A stretch of 64,000 bases of DNA from Hyphomonadaceae bacterium. GTDB lineage: Bacteria; Pseudomonadota; Alphaproteobacteria; Caulobacterales; Hyphomonadaceae. The notes below the pieces were generated by a model that was not told where the DNA came from, did not search any database, and was given only the letters and a program-made list of their open reading frames with translations. A program made the position numbers and the translations under genes. The stretch lies in the NCBI GenBank assembly GCA_016714495.1, contig JADKDU010000001.1, positions 806,001 to 870,000 of the forward strand. Reading direction: 5' to 3'. This document shows positions 1-8,693 of the stretch, one piece after another; positions within the stretch are counted from its first letter, which is position 1, and each line of letters begins with the position of its first letter.

Positions 1-1
1 A

Positions 2-625
2 TTGCGAAACCGCGCCTACAATTTGTCCCAGCTCGCCGGTCTTTCCACCGCCGTTCTCGTGACCCCGGTCGTCGGCTACGCCCTCGCCAACGGCTTCGCG
101 ATGGACCTCCACCGCATCGTCGAACAACCCATAACCTTCACGCCCATGATCGACGATTCCATTCCAGACCAACAGGACAACCAAGACCTTCCGCTTTTGG
201 ATGCGCCGCCTCTTCCAGTTCCCGCACCACGCGCACCCGACGACGTATTCAAGACCGACGATGTCATCATCACTGCTCCGCCGGCGTCAGAAGAAGCACC
301 GATTGCAAAGCGCGGAAGCGCGCCAGCGCCGAAGCCCGCGCGCACGCGCCCCGTCCTGTTGCCGGAAGCTCCGCCGCCCTATCCGCCGCCGGCCATTCGA
401 CACAACGAGCAGGGCGTCTCAAGACTTGAAATTTGCATCGATCCGAAGGGCCGTGTCAGCGCAGCCAGCATTGTCGCGAGCAGCGGGTCAGAAGCGCTCG
501 ATGATGCATCGCTCAAATGGGTGCGCTCGGCACGATTCACGCCTGCTAAACTCGATGGCGCTCCACAATCCGTCTGCGGTCACGCCATCGCCTACGAATG
601 GAAGCTGGAAGATACCCGCAGGTAA
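2..625 (+). CDS. TonB-family energy transducer, possibly 5' truncated
   Basis: The protein is built like TonB: a short N-terminus, one membrane segment at about residues 11-29, a long proline-rich periplasmic spacer (about 55-135), and a C-terminal TonB domain containing PPYPPPA, a GRV turn, SSGSEALDD and a final RFTPAKLDG strand. Such proteins pass proton-motive force from ExbB/ExbD to outer-membrane receptors. No exbB, exbD or receptor gene is next to it. The first readable codon is a TTG at base 2, so the true start may lie outside the window. It ends at a TAA and faces the SDR gene, with a hairpin between them. The family call is firm; the partner receptor is unknown. Confidence 0.8.
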   Translation: MRNRAYNLSQLAGLSTAVLVTPVVGYALANGFAMDLHRIVEQPITFTPMIDDSIPDQQDNQDLPLLDAPPLPVPAPRAPDDVFKTDDVIITAPPASEEAPIAKRGSAPAPKPARTRPVLLPEAPPPYPPPAIRHNEQGVSRLEICIDPKGRVSAASIVASSGSEALDDASLKWVRSARFTPAKLDGAPQSVCGHAIAYEWKLEDTRR

Positions 626-699
626 GAGATGAAGCCTTCTCCGCTGTTGGAGAGGGTACGGCCGGCACGCAAAGACGCCCCACGTCTAGCCGGCGCGAG

Positions 700-725
700 G
701 CCCCCATCCCTCCCCGGATGGGGGC
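700..725. terminator. Bidirectional terminator-like hairpin
   Basis: A perfect 10-bp stem (GCCCCCATCC with GGATGGGGGC) closes a 6-nt loop between the convergent tonB-like and SDR genes. There is no long T-run on either side, so termination strength is uncertain. Position and symmetry fit a shared terminator. Confidence 0.55.
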
Positions 726-734
726 TTCGGCTAT

Positions 735-1529
735 TCAGCGGGCGCCCTTCGCCCCCGCGATCACCCCGCGCCGCAATTTCACCATACCGCGGATCCAGCG
801 ATCATAATCGCCGGTCTTGCGCTGCATGTAAGTCGTGACCTGTTGATGCGGCAGGATCAGGAAGCTCTCCGCGTCCAGCCCGGCGATCACTGCGCCTGCG
901 ACATCATCCGGCGACAGCACGCCATCGACATTCTGCGATCCCGCAGCTCCACCAAGCATCGGCGTATCGACAGCTTGCGGACAGAGAAGCGAGACACCAA
1001 TTCCGCTCTCCTTCGTCGCAATCGCGAGGTGTTCACCAAACCCGATCGCCGCATGCTTCGTCGTGGAATAGACCGCTGACCCGATCTGGCTGAGAAGGCC
1101 CGCTGCAGACACTGTGTTGAGGAAATACCCCGACTTGCGAGCAATCATTCCAGGCAACGCATGGCGAGCCGCATAGACGTGCGCCATCACATTTACCCCC
1201 CACCCCAGCTCCCACACCCCATCTGGGGGGGACCCCGGGTTATCAATGTCCGGATCCGCCCGCGAAATTCCGGCGTTGGAACAGAACAGATCGATCTGCC
1301 CGAACCCGTCCTCGGCCGTGCGGACGATGCGCTGGAGGTCCGCTTCCTTCGTCACGTCGGTCTGAACGGCAATTCCGCCGACGGATTTTGCGACAGCCTC
1401 CGCGCCCGCGCCGTTAAGGTCTGCGACAATGATCGCCTTCGCACCTTCCTGATGGAAGCGCTCAACAAGCGCCTTTCCGATGCCGCTCGCCCCGCCGGTG
1501 ACGATGATGACCTTGTCCGCGACCCGCAT
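735..1529 (-). CDS. SDR family NAD(P)-dependent oxidoreductase
   Basis: This is a 264-residue classical short-chain dehydrogenase/reductase. The nucleotide-binding motif TGGASGIG is at residues 11-18, an NAG motif follows in the fourth strand region, and the catalytic YxxxK appears as YSTTK with an upstream serine in NTVSAAG. The length is normal for the family. Substrate cannot be read from sequence. It is monocistronic, convergent with the tonB-like gene, and divergent from the methyltransferase across about 200 bp in which I see no other gene. Confidence 0.9.
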   Translation of the reverse strand: MRVADKVIIVTGGASGIGKALVERFHQEGAKAIIVADLNGAGAEAVAKSVGGIAVQTDVTKEADLQRIVRTAEDGFGQIDLFCSNAGISRADPDIDNPGSPPDGVWELGWGVNVMAHVYAARHALPGMIARKSGYFLNTVSAAGLLSQIGSAVYSTTKHAAIGFGEHLAIATKESGIGVSLLCPQAVDTPMLGGAAGSQNVDGVLSPDDVAGAVIAGLDAESFLILPHQQVTTYMQRKTGDYDRWIRGMVKLRRGVIAGAKGAR

Positions 1530-1731
1530 CTATGACGCTCCAAATCTGTGTTTTACGGATGACCATGCCAGCACGATCGATACCCGCAGTCATTAGGGGC
1601 CTGAACAGGGCAAACCGCAGAAATCGCGCCCGACGCGCGATCACTTTGAAGTCGCGGCGCCTGCTGGGGGTTGAGCGGCGTTGCAGCATGGCGCACTTCT
1701 TGCTGCGTTGCGACTAGTTGTTTGCGGGGCT

Positions 1732-2478
1732 ATGAGAATGGCGCGGTTTACCAACGCTGTCACCCTGGTGCGCGGTTTGTTCAACTCCCGCGTCCGGCAC
1801 GCCATGATCGACACCGCAAAAGCGATGGATGTCGAGTTGTTGCAGGAGTGCCCTTGCTGCGAAAAGATGGTGACATTGCTGCCGTTTGGCACGCCGCCTT
1901 CATTCGGCGTTGAGTGCCCAAACTGCGGATCATTTAACCGTCACCGCTTGCTCTGGCATCACCAGAAGCGCGAAACGATCATCCGGCCCGAGGACAATGT
2001 CCTTCATTTCGCGGCGGAAAATGTCATTCGCCGGCTCGTCGAGCCGATCGTGAAATCTTACAAGCGGGCGGACATCCTTCCGCAATTCGGCGATATCGTC
2101 CTGAATATCGAGCACATCGATCTTCCGGAAAGCAGCTTCGATACGGTGATCTGCTCGCACGTGCTGGAACACGTCGACGACCGCAAGGCGTTGTCTGAAA
2201 TCTTCCGCATCCTTACGCCGGGTGGCCGCCTAGTCGCGTTGATCCCGATCATCGATGGCTGGGAGAAGACGTACGAGAACCCCGCGATCACTTCCGAACG
2301 GGACCGCGATCTCCATTTCGGTCAGTACGATCACATTCGCTATTACGGCCGCGACTTCCGCGACCGCGTCAAAGCAGCGGGCTTTCAGCTGACAGAATAC
2401 GGCGCCACTGGCCTCGAATGTGCGCTCTATGGCCTACAGCGCGGCGAGATCGTTTTTGTCTGCACCAAGCCGGCATAA
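1732..2478 (+). CDS. Class I SAM-dependent methyltransferase with N-terminal zinc ribbon
   Basis: About 248 residues. The N-terminal third carries two CxxC pairs (CPCC and CPNC, about 28 residues apart) that look like a zinc ribbon. A methyltransferase-11-like core follows, with the acidic motif NIEHIDLPESSFD, the VLEHV helix after the SAM site, and LTPGGRLVALIP. The usual GxGxG loop is replaced by VLHFAAENV, which is common in this subfamily. I chose ATG 1732 because it follows a GGGG stretch; a TTG 51 bases earlier is possible. The tail aligns with sugar- or lipid-modifying methyltransferases, but the substrate is unknown. Confidence 0.8.
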   Translation: MRMARFTNAVTLVRGLFNSRVRHAMIDTAKAMDVELLQECPCCEKMVTLLPFGTPPSFGVECPNCGSFNRHRLLWHHQKRETIIRPEDNVLHFAAENVIRRLVEPIVKSYKRADILPQFGDIVLNIEHIDLPESSFDTVICSHVLEHVDDRKALSEIFRILTPGGRLVALIPIIDGWEKTYENPAITSERDRDLHFGQYDHIRYYGRDFRDRVKAAGFQLTEYGATGLECALYGLQRGEIVFVCTKPA

Positions 2479-2674
2479 ACTCCTCATTTCGGGCGTACGC
2501 CTTCGCATATGCCCACGACCGGCAGGAAATGCCGCAGGGAAAAGTCTGCCGCATGGACGGCAATCCATTTGATTTTCGGCGACCATGCACGGACGTGCAG
2601 CAGAAGTGGTTGATTCACTCGGCAATAATCGGTGTTCATGGACCCTTAAACTCGACGACGCCATTTTGATAACC

Positions 2675-3664
2675 ATGACACAGCGTGAGTACACTTGGTC
2701 GTCGATCTTTGCCTGGGGGCTGACCCTCTCCGGCGCCGTGCTGGCTACCGGCGGCGTCATCGGCATGTTCTGGCCGCAGCTCGATATCGGCTGGCTCTGC
2801 ATCATCGCGTTCGCGGGGATGATGGCGTTCGGCATCGGGCTCGTTAATTGTTCGGCCGCTGGCGCGCTGCAGGCGATCAAGCACCGCAAGCCGAATGGCC
2901 GTCAGGTGGACTGGGCCGTGCTGGTGCCCGCGCTGGCCTGCTGCCTCGGCTTCGTGTTCGCAACCAATGTCGGCGTCCACCTCGGTTGGGAGATCGTGAC
3001 GGCCAATGCTCCGGTCGGCGCGAAGCTGCCGCCGACGGTCACAGTCGACGCCGTCTTCTACATTTTTGCCTTCGCCAAGCCCGCCATGGCGTGGATCGTC
3101 GAGGGCCGGAAATCGATGGACGCCGAAGACTTCGCCGCGCGCCAAGCCGCGCGCCGTCAGGAAGCCGCAGACATCGCAGCCACCGAAATCGCCCGCGCCG
3201 AGATCGCCTGGGCTGGAGTCGCCAAGCCCGCAGAAGCCACACCCGCGCCAGAAGCTGCTCCGCAGCCGGTAGATGCTCGGGTCGCCGAAGCAGAAACGTC
3301 CATTGTCAGCGAACCGGCGACGCAGGATGCAGCCCAGGAAGCCAAGCCCCGCTCTTCCAAGGCAAAACGCAAGCCGAAGACGATCGAGGAACAACGCGCC
3401 GCCGCGATGAAAGCGGCCGCCAAGCGCGTCGCCTCGTTCCGCGAGCAGCACATGGGCCGCGTCCATGACATCGAGCAAGCGCGCTGGGATCAGGCGCTGA
3501 CGCCGCAGCAGATCGCCCGCGCCTCTGACACGCTGATCGAACGCGGCGAAACGCCGACGATCCGTCGGGTGGCGGAAATCCTCGGCGTCTCGCAGCTGCG
3601 TGTTGAGAAAAGCTGGCCGAAAGGCGTTCCTCTGGATGGCACGGGCGAGATCCGCGCGGCCTGA
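2675..3664 (+). CDS. Membrane protein with KfrA-like C-terminal DNA-binding-type segment
   Basis: About 329 residues. Three hydrophobic segments lie in the first 150 residues. A long Ala/Glu/Lys-rich linker follows, with a basic block around PRSSKAKRKPK. The C-terminal 40 residues (IARASDTLIERGETPT, then RRVAEILGVS) resemble the N-terminal helix-turn-helix of KfrA-type plasmid proteins. The combination suggests a DNA-binding segment tethered to the inner membrane; that is inference. ATG 2675 is used because the sequence before it does not read like protein. It is convergent with ettA and ends before a strong hairpin. I do not recognise a named family for the full protein. Confidence 0.65.
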   Translation: MTQREYTWSSIFAWGLTLSGAVLATGGVIGMFWPQLDIGWLCIIAFAGMMAFGIGLVNCSAAGALQAIKHRKPNGRQVDWAVLVPALACCLGFVFATNVGVHLGWEIVTANAPVGAKLPPTVTVDAVFYIFAFAKPAMAWIVEGRKSMDAEDFAARQAARRQEAADIAATEIARAEIAWAGVAKPAEATPAPEAAPQPVDARVAEAETSIVSEPATQDAAQEAKPRSSKAKRKPKTIEEQRAAAMKAAAKRVASFREQHMGRVHDIEQARWDQALTPQQIARASDTLIERGETPTIRRVAEILGVSQLRVEKSWPKGVPLDGTGEIRAA

Positions 3665-3691
3665 TCCTGCGCCTCTGTCGAGCATTGAATA

Positions 3692-3722
3692 CCTGCCCTC
3701 GGCGACAATCGCCGGGGGCAGG
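3692..3722. terminator. Strong hairpin between convergent genes
   Basis: A 14-bp stem with one G-U pair and a 3-nt loop sits between the convergent KfrA-like membrane gene and ettA. Downstream tracts are only weakly T-rich (CTGCTTTGG on the plus strand). It probably serves both transcripts. Confidence 0.6.
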
Positions 3723-3733
3723 CTGCTTTGGGG

Positions 3734-5398
3734 CTAGCGTGCGAACTTCTTGAAGGTCGGGCGCTTGGGTTCGACGGCTTCGGCGCCGAGGCGGCGTTTC
3801 TTGTCTTCGAGATAGGACGAGAAATCGCCCTCGAACCATTCGACATGGCTGTCGCCTTCGAAAGCGAGGATGTGCGTCGCGACGCGATCCAGGAACCAGC
3901 GATCGTGGCTGATGATGACGGCGCAGCCGGGAAAGTCCTCGAGCGCCGCTTCCAGCGCCTGCAAGGTTTCCACGTCGAGGTCATTGGTCGGTTCGTCGAG
4001 CAGGAGCAGGTTCGAACCTTCCTTCAGCATCTTGGCGAGGTGGACGCGGTTGCGTTCACCGCCTGACAGCTGGCCGACCTTCTTTTGCTGGTCGCCGCCC
4101 TTGAAATTGAAGGCGCCGACATAGGCCCGGCTGGGCTGTTCGATGCCGCCAACTTCGATGATATCAAGACCGCCGGAGAGCTCCTGCCAGACGGTGTTCT
4201 TGTCGTTGAGCGTGTCACGCGACTGGTCGATGTAGCCGAGCTTCACTGACTCACCGACCTTGAACGTGCCGCCATCGGGCTGTTCGCGACCGGTGATCAT
4301 CTTGAACAGCGTGGTCTTGCCCGCGCCGTTGGGGCCGATGACGCCGACAATGCCGCCCGGCGGCAGCTTGAACGACAGATCCTCGATCAGCAGCTTGTCG
4401 CCGAAGGCCTTGTTGAGGTGATCCGCATCGATGACGACCGAGCCAAGGCGCGGACCAGGCGGGATGCGGATCTGCGCCGTGGAAATCTTCTCGCGTTCGG
4501 CCTTGGCCGCCATTTCCTCGTAGGCGTTGACGCGCGCCTTGGATTTGGCTTGACGCGCCTTCGGGCTTGCCTTGACCCATTCGAGTTCGCGGTTGAGGGA
4601 CTTCTGGCGGCCGGCTTCCTCGCGCTGTTCCTGCGCGATGCGCTTGGCCTTCTTCTCGAGCCAGACGGAGTAGTTGCCCTCGTAGGGAATGCCCTGCCCG
4701 CGATCGAGTTCGAGGATCCAGGTCGTGATCTGGTCGAGGAAGTAACGGTCGTGGGTGACGAGGATGACGCAGCCGGGGAATTTCGAGAGGTAGTTCTGCA
4801 GCCACGCCACCGACTCCGCGTCGAGGTGGTTAGTCGGTTCGTCCATCAGGATCATATCGGGCTTGGAGAGCAGCAGCGCGCAGATCGCCGTGCGCCGGAT
4901 CTCGCTGCCTGACAACTTGGTGACGTCGGTATCGCCAGGCGGGCAGCGCAGCGCCTCCATCGCCATTTCGATCTTCGAGTCAATGTCCCAGGCGTCAGCG
5001 GCGTCGATCTGCTCCTGCAGCTTGGTCATCTGCTCCATCAGCTCGTCGGAATAGTCTTCGCCAAGCTTCATGGAGATGGCGTTGAATTCATCGACCATCT
5101 GCTTCTCGGGGCATTTGGCGGCGATATTCTCGAACACGTTCTTGGTCGGATCGAGTTTCGGCTCCTGCGGCAGGTATCCGATCTTGATGCCGTCGGCGGC
5201 TTTCGCCTCGCCGATGATCTCATGGTCCTCGCCGGCCATGATGCGCAGCAGGGTAGATTTGCCTGAGCCGTTGACCCCGACGATGCCGATCTTGGCGTCC
5301 GGCAGGAAATGCAGCCGGATATTCTCGAACACCTTCTTCCCGCCGGGATAGATCTTGGTCAGGCCATCAAGGTGGTAGACGTATTGATAGGCGGGCAT
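3734..5398 (-). CDS. ettA: Energy-dependent translational throttle protein EttA (ABC-F)
   Basis: A 554-residue ABC-F protein, close to the usual EttA length of about 555. It has two nucleotide-binding domains with Walker A motifs GVNGSGKST and GPNGAGKTT, signature motifs LSGSE and LSGGE, and Walker B MDEPTNHLD and LDEPTNDLD. An acidic helical arm lies between Walker A and the signature of the first domain. There are no membrane segments. EttA binds the ribosomal E site and gates the first elongation steps according to ATP/ADP. The start MPAYQYVYHL matches the family; the open frame continues upstream into the MFS gene region but that extension is not protein-like. Confidence 0.96.
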   Translation of the reverse strand: MPAYQYVYHLDGLTKIYPGGKKVFENIRLHFLPDAKIGIVGVNGSGKSTLLRIMAGEDHEIIGEAKAADGIKIGYLPQEPKLDPTKNVFENIAAKCPEKQMVDEFNAISMKLGEDYSDELMEQMTKLQEQIDAADAWDIDSKIEMAMEALRCPPGDTDVTKLSGSEIRRTAICALLLSKPDMILMDEPTNHLDAESVAWLQNYLSKFPGCVILVTHDRYFLDQITTWILELDRGQGIPYEGNYSVWLEKKAKRIAQEQREEAGRQKSLNRELEWVKASPKARQAKSKARVNAYEEMAAKAEREKISTAQIRIPPGPRLGSVVIDADHLNKAFGDKLLIEDLSFKLPPGGIVGVIGPNGAGKTTLFKMITGREQPDGGTFKVGESVKLGYIDQSRDTLNDKNTVWQELSGGLDIIEVGGIEQPSRAYVGAFNFKGGDQQKKVGQLSGGERNRVHLAKMLKEGSNLLLLDEPTNDLDVETLQALEAALEDFPGCAVIISHDRWFLDRVATHILAFEGDSHVEWFEGDFSSYLEDKKRRLGAEAVEPKRPTFKKFAR

Positions 5399-5590
5399 CC
5401 GGGGATTCCTGCGGGGGAGAAGCGTTGCGGGGCCTAGATGCGATGGCGCGGCGGGGATATCAAGGCCGCTGTTCGCGTCCCCAGCAGCCCGGTCTCGCCT
5501 TAACGATACCACTCTCGCCAAGCTCGCTGCTCTGTGAAAATGTCCCGCCGGTCGAGAAGGCCGAAAAGGCCTGGCGGGAGGGATTGCCAG

Positions 5591-7210
5591 ATGACGGATA
5601 CCGCTGCCGCGCCTGCAGGCGCGCAACGTACGACGGCCTATGCCTGGGTCGTGCTGGTCATGTTGGCCTTCATCTACATTTTCAACTTCCTCGATCGGCA
5701 GCTGATGTCGACCGTGATCGAGTCGATCAAGCGCGATACCGGCTTCACCGACGCTGAAATGGGCTACATGACCGGCTTCTGGTTTGCGCTGGTCTATACG
5801 ACATTCGGCGTCATCGTCGGCTTTCTGGCCGACCGCACAAGCCGTCGGAATATCCTTTTCTGCGGCGCCGTGTTGTGGAGCGGGTTCACCGCCCTCTGCG
5901 GCATGGCCACCAATTATCCCATGATGCTGGCGGCTCGCGTTGGCGTCGGCGTTGGCGAAGCAGCGGGCGCGCCGCCCTCCTATTCGATCATCTCGGATTA
6001 CTTCCCCGCCGAGAAGCGTGGGACGGCGCTCGCCATCTTCTCGCTGGGCGTGCCGTTCGGCCAGGCGCTGGCCGTCGCCTTCGGCTCGCAGATCGACATC
6101 ATCTGGGGCTGGCGCACGGCCTTCATCGGCATCGGCATCGCCGGCGTGATCGCAGCGTTCATCATGCTGTTGGTGGTGCGTGAGCCCAAGCGCGGCGCTA
6201 TGGATCCGCCGCATCTTGCAGCCATCGCGCACCACAAGAGCGGCTTTGGCGAAACCTTCTGGGAGTTCGTCAACCGCCCCGCCCTGCTGTGGACCGCGCT
6301 CGGTTGCGGCGCCACCGCGTTCCTCAACTATGCTGCGCTCAACTGGAACGTCTCATTCCTGCGGCGCACGCTGGGAATGTCGGCCCAGGACGTCTCTATC
6401 TGGTATGCGCTCATGCTGGCAGTCGCACTGGGACTTGGCACCTTCATGTCAGGCGCGATTGTGGATTTCCTCGCGAAGAGATCTAGAACCTGGTACGCGC
6501 TCATGCCAGCGGCGGCATTTTCGCTGGCCGCTCCGTTCTGGTATTTCTACACGCAATCGCCCGATTGGGTGACGGCGCTCTGGATCGTCTCGATCCCGAC
6601 CTTCCTGACCATCTTCTACCTGGCGCCTGCCATTGCGCTGGTGAACAACTCGGTGAAGCCCTCGCAGCGGACGATGTCGAGCGCCATCTTGCTGATGGTG
6701 CTGAACTTTGTCGGTCTTGGCGGAGGGCCGACCCTGGTGGGCGCGCTGTCGACGCAATTCAACGCGACGAAGCTGGAAGCTTCGCTGGGCATCACAGCCG
6801 AGCAGGCTGGGGTCTACATGAAGATGCCGGCGGCCGAAATCGCGACGCAGCCCGAGACAGTCCGCGCCGCCATTGCGGCTGCGGGCGCAGATGGCCTTCG
6901 TGACGCGATGTTCTGGATGACGCCGTTCTTCGCCGTCGCCCTGATGGTTCTGCTCATGCAGGCGTTCGCAATTCAGCGCGAAGTGAAGAATGGCGGGCCT
7001 GTGCGCGATGGCGGGGCGCGCCTCGGCATCGTTCTGCTGCTCATCGGCGCCAGCGGACTTATCGCAAATTACTTCATGCGCGGCCCCACAGCGATGATCT
7101 CGACAACTGACTTCATGTCGATCGTTCAGGGCGCCATGCTGCTGGCCGCTACATTTGCCGGCCTGTTTCTGTCCTTCAAGGCAATGACCCGGAAATCAGC
7201 CACGGCGTGA
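5591..7210 (+). CDS. MFS transporter (spinster-like), substrate unknown
   Basis: About 539 residues with 12 or more hydrophobic helices. The first helix ends in FNFLDRQLMS, loop 2-3 carries GFLADRTSRR, and helix 4 has ARVGVGVGEAAGAPPS, all typical of the spinster-like MFS branch that is abundant in Caulobacterales. A long loop sits before the last helices. ATG 5591 follows GGGAGGGA at suitable distance. It is divergent from ettA. The substrate is unknown. Two further transporters of the same branch occur at 32.9-36.0 kb. Confidence 0.9.
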   Translation: MTDTAAAPAGAQRTTAYAWVVLVMLAFIYIFNFLDRQLMSTVIESIKRDTGFTDAEMGYMTGFWFALVYTTFGVIVGFLADRTSRRNILFCGAVLWSGFTALCGMATNYPMMLAARVGVGVGEAAGAPPSYSIISDYFPAEKRGTALAIFSLGVPFGQALAVAFGSQIDIIWGWRTAFIGIGIAGVIAAFIMLLVVREPKRGAMDPPHLAAIAHHKSGFGETFWEFVNRPALLWTALGCGATAFLNYAALNWNVSFLRRTLGMSAQDVSIWYALMLAVALGLGTFMSGAIVDFLAKRSRTWYALMPAAAFSLAAPFWYFYTQSPDWVTALWIVSIPTFLTIFYLAPAIALVNNSVKPSQRTMSSAILLMVLNFVGLGGGPTLVGALSTQFNATKLEASLGITAEQAGVYMKMPAAEIATQPETVRAAIAAAGADGLRDAMFWMTPFFAVALMVLLMQAFAIQREVKNGGPVRDGGARLGIVLLLIGASGLIANYFMRGPTAMISTTDFMSIVQGAMLLAATFAGLFLSFKAMTRKSATA

Positions 7211-7275
7211 TCCGGGTTATTCGGGACCGGCGCAGACGCCCTGCCGTTCAAATAGGCGGTGACCGTCGCGAGATG

Positions 7276-7305
7276 CGCAGCGGCCGCGCCCAGGCGGCCG
7301 CTGCG
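7276..7305 (+). terminator. GC-rich hairpin after the MFS gene
   Basis: An 11-bp perfect stem (core GCAGCGGCCG/CGGCCGCTGC) with an 8-nt loop lies 65 bases after the MFS stop. It has no T-run, so it could be a weak terminator or just a secondary structure ahead of the next gene. Confidence 0.35.
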
Positions 7306-7377
7306 GCTCGATGTCCTTGAGCGCTCTCGCCAAAGGCGTAAAAGCGTAGCTGCGAAATCATCGCAGGGGACGTTGTC

Positions 7378-7881
7378 ATGTCATGGATCAAGGGCGGCGC
7401 CCCAGGCGCCTTCGCGGTGCTGGCCGCAGCCAGCCTGTTCACGCTGCCGGCCGCCGCACAGACCGTCTACGACCCTCTGAGTACGCAGGATGTTCAGCAC
7501 CTGTTTGAGCGAAAGGGCATGGAGGTCAAGATCGACCCGAGCGATGGGAATGGCGAGGGCGAATACGTCGTCTCCAAATTCGACAACATCAGCTTCTGGA
7601 TTCATTTCACCGCCTGCGACGATGACGGAACCGACTGCGAAATAATCGTCTTCGACGCCGGGTTCTCGTACAACGACAATAACAAGCGCCCCTCGAGTGA
7701 CGCGATCAACGAGTGGAACGCGTATCATCTTGGCAAGGCCGGCCTCGACAAAAGCGGCAATCCCTACCTCAATATCGAGGTCAATGTGGTTGGCGGCATC
7801 ACTCGCGCCAACCTCGAAGACACGTTGGACTGGTGGGAGAGCACGCTCGGCGAGTTCACCGATTATATCGACTGGAGCTGA
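7378..7881 (+). CDS. Exported YbjN-domain protein
   Basis: A 167-residue protein with a signal peptide ending near AAAQT. The mature part matches the YbjN sensory-domain pattern: DVQHLFERKGMEV, then KFDNISFWIHF, a middle NEWNAYHLGKA segment and DTLDWWESTLGEF. The internal CDDDGTDC could form a disulfide in the periplasm. The function of YbjN proteins is not well defined. The next gene begins 5 bases after its stop, so the two are probably co-transcribed. Confidence 0.8.
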   Translation: MSWIKGGAPGAFAVLAAASLFTLPAAAQTVYDPLSTQDVQHLFERKGMEVKIDPSDGNGEGEYVVSKFDNISFWIHFTACDDDGTDCEIIVFDAGFSYNDNNKRPSSDAINEWNAYHLGKAGLDKSGNPYLNIEVNVVGGITRANLEDTLDWWESTLGEFTDYIDWS

Positions 7882-7886
7882 CCGAA

Positions 7887-8621
7887 ATGGTCAGAGGGTT
7901 CGCCGCCTCAACGCTGCTGATGCTGTCTGGATGCGGGCCGGCAGAGACGCCGGCGTCAACTGCTGCCGAAACAACGTCCCCCGCCTGCCCCACCGGCTCA
8001 CCCTTGCCGATTACCGGCTTGTGCAGCGACGGATCGGCGCCGCTTTTCCGCGCCATCGACTCCGGCATCGAGACATTTGCACCCCGCTGTGTGTGGCGCA
8101 CCGAGGAGGTGAGCCTGTCGCCGGCGGAAGCACTTGTCTTCCGCGCGCAGAACTGCTCGGGCGAAGGCTGGGACCATATGCTTTACAGCCATGTCGCGGG
8201 CTATCTGAAGGTGCGCCAGTCCTCCCTTCCGGAAGCCGACTCGGGTTTCGCCTTGCAGATCATTCCACTCGCCACAGGCGAAACGGCGGAACAGGCAGCC
8301 TTGAAAACACTCGACAAGGCTTTGGGTGGCCAGCGAGATCGGTGCGAAGTCCGTCTGCTGACCCGACGCAAGCTTGCTGGTCGCGCTTTCGCGCTGGCGC
8401 CCAATGCCGAGCTGGAGGCTGAGCTCAACGCAGCGAACCCGGACGAGCCATGGGACGCCTGTGGCCCGAATGGCGTAACGATGGACGCCGTGCAGTTCTG
8501 GGAAGGTCGCAAATATCACGCCCTCTTCCACATGCTCGGTCAGGACACGCCGTTCTGGGACCCGGCCAGCTTCACCTTTTATCGCAAGGGCAATGACGGC
8601 GTCTGGTCGAAATCGGACTGA
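7887..8621 (+). CDS. Hypothetical lipoprotein
   Basis: About 244 residues. The N-terminus MVRGFAASTLLMLSGC ends in a clear lipobox (LSGC), so this is probably a lipoprotein. The mature chain has several cysteines (ACPTGSP, LCSDG, PRCVWR, QNCSGEGW, DRCEVR, WDACGPNG) that could form disulfides. I do not recognise the family. It starts 5 bases after the YbjN gene, which suggests a shared transcript. Confidence 0.7.
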   Translation: MVRGFAASTLLMLSGCGPAETPASTAAETTSPACPTGSPLPITGLCSDGSAPLFRAIDSGIETFAPRCVWRTEEVSLSPAEALVFRAQNCSGEGWDHMLYSHVAGYLKVRQSSLPEADSGFALQIIPLATGETAEQAALKTLDKALGGQRDRCEVRLLTRRKLAGRAFALAPNAELEAELNAANPDEPWDACGPNGVTMDAVQFWEGRKYHALFHMLGQDTPFWDPASFTFYRKGNDGVWSKSD

Positions 8622-8693
8622 CAAAGCCTGCCTTTCGCCATTTCGCCGCCGCCCGCGTGGACGTAGCATTGGCGCCTGACGTGGGAGATCAAT

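Noticed and set aside
2636..3685. Minus-strand 349-codon frame opposite the KfrA-like gene
   Set aside because: It is a mirror of the plus-strand gene with arginine/glycine-rich low-information sequence.
5399..6235. N-terminal extension of ettA by 279 codons
   Set aside because: It would overlap the MFS gene antisense; EttA of normal length starts at 5398 with the family N-terminus.
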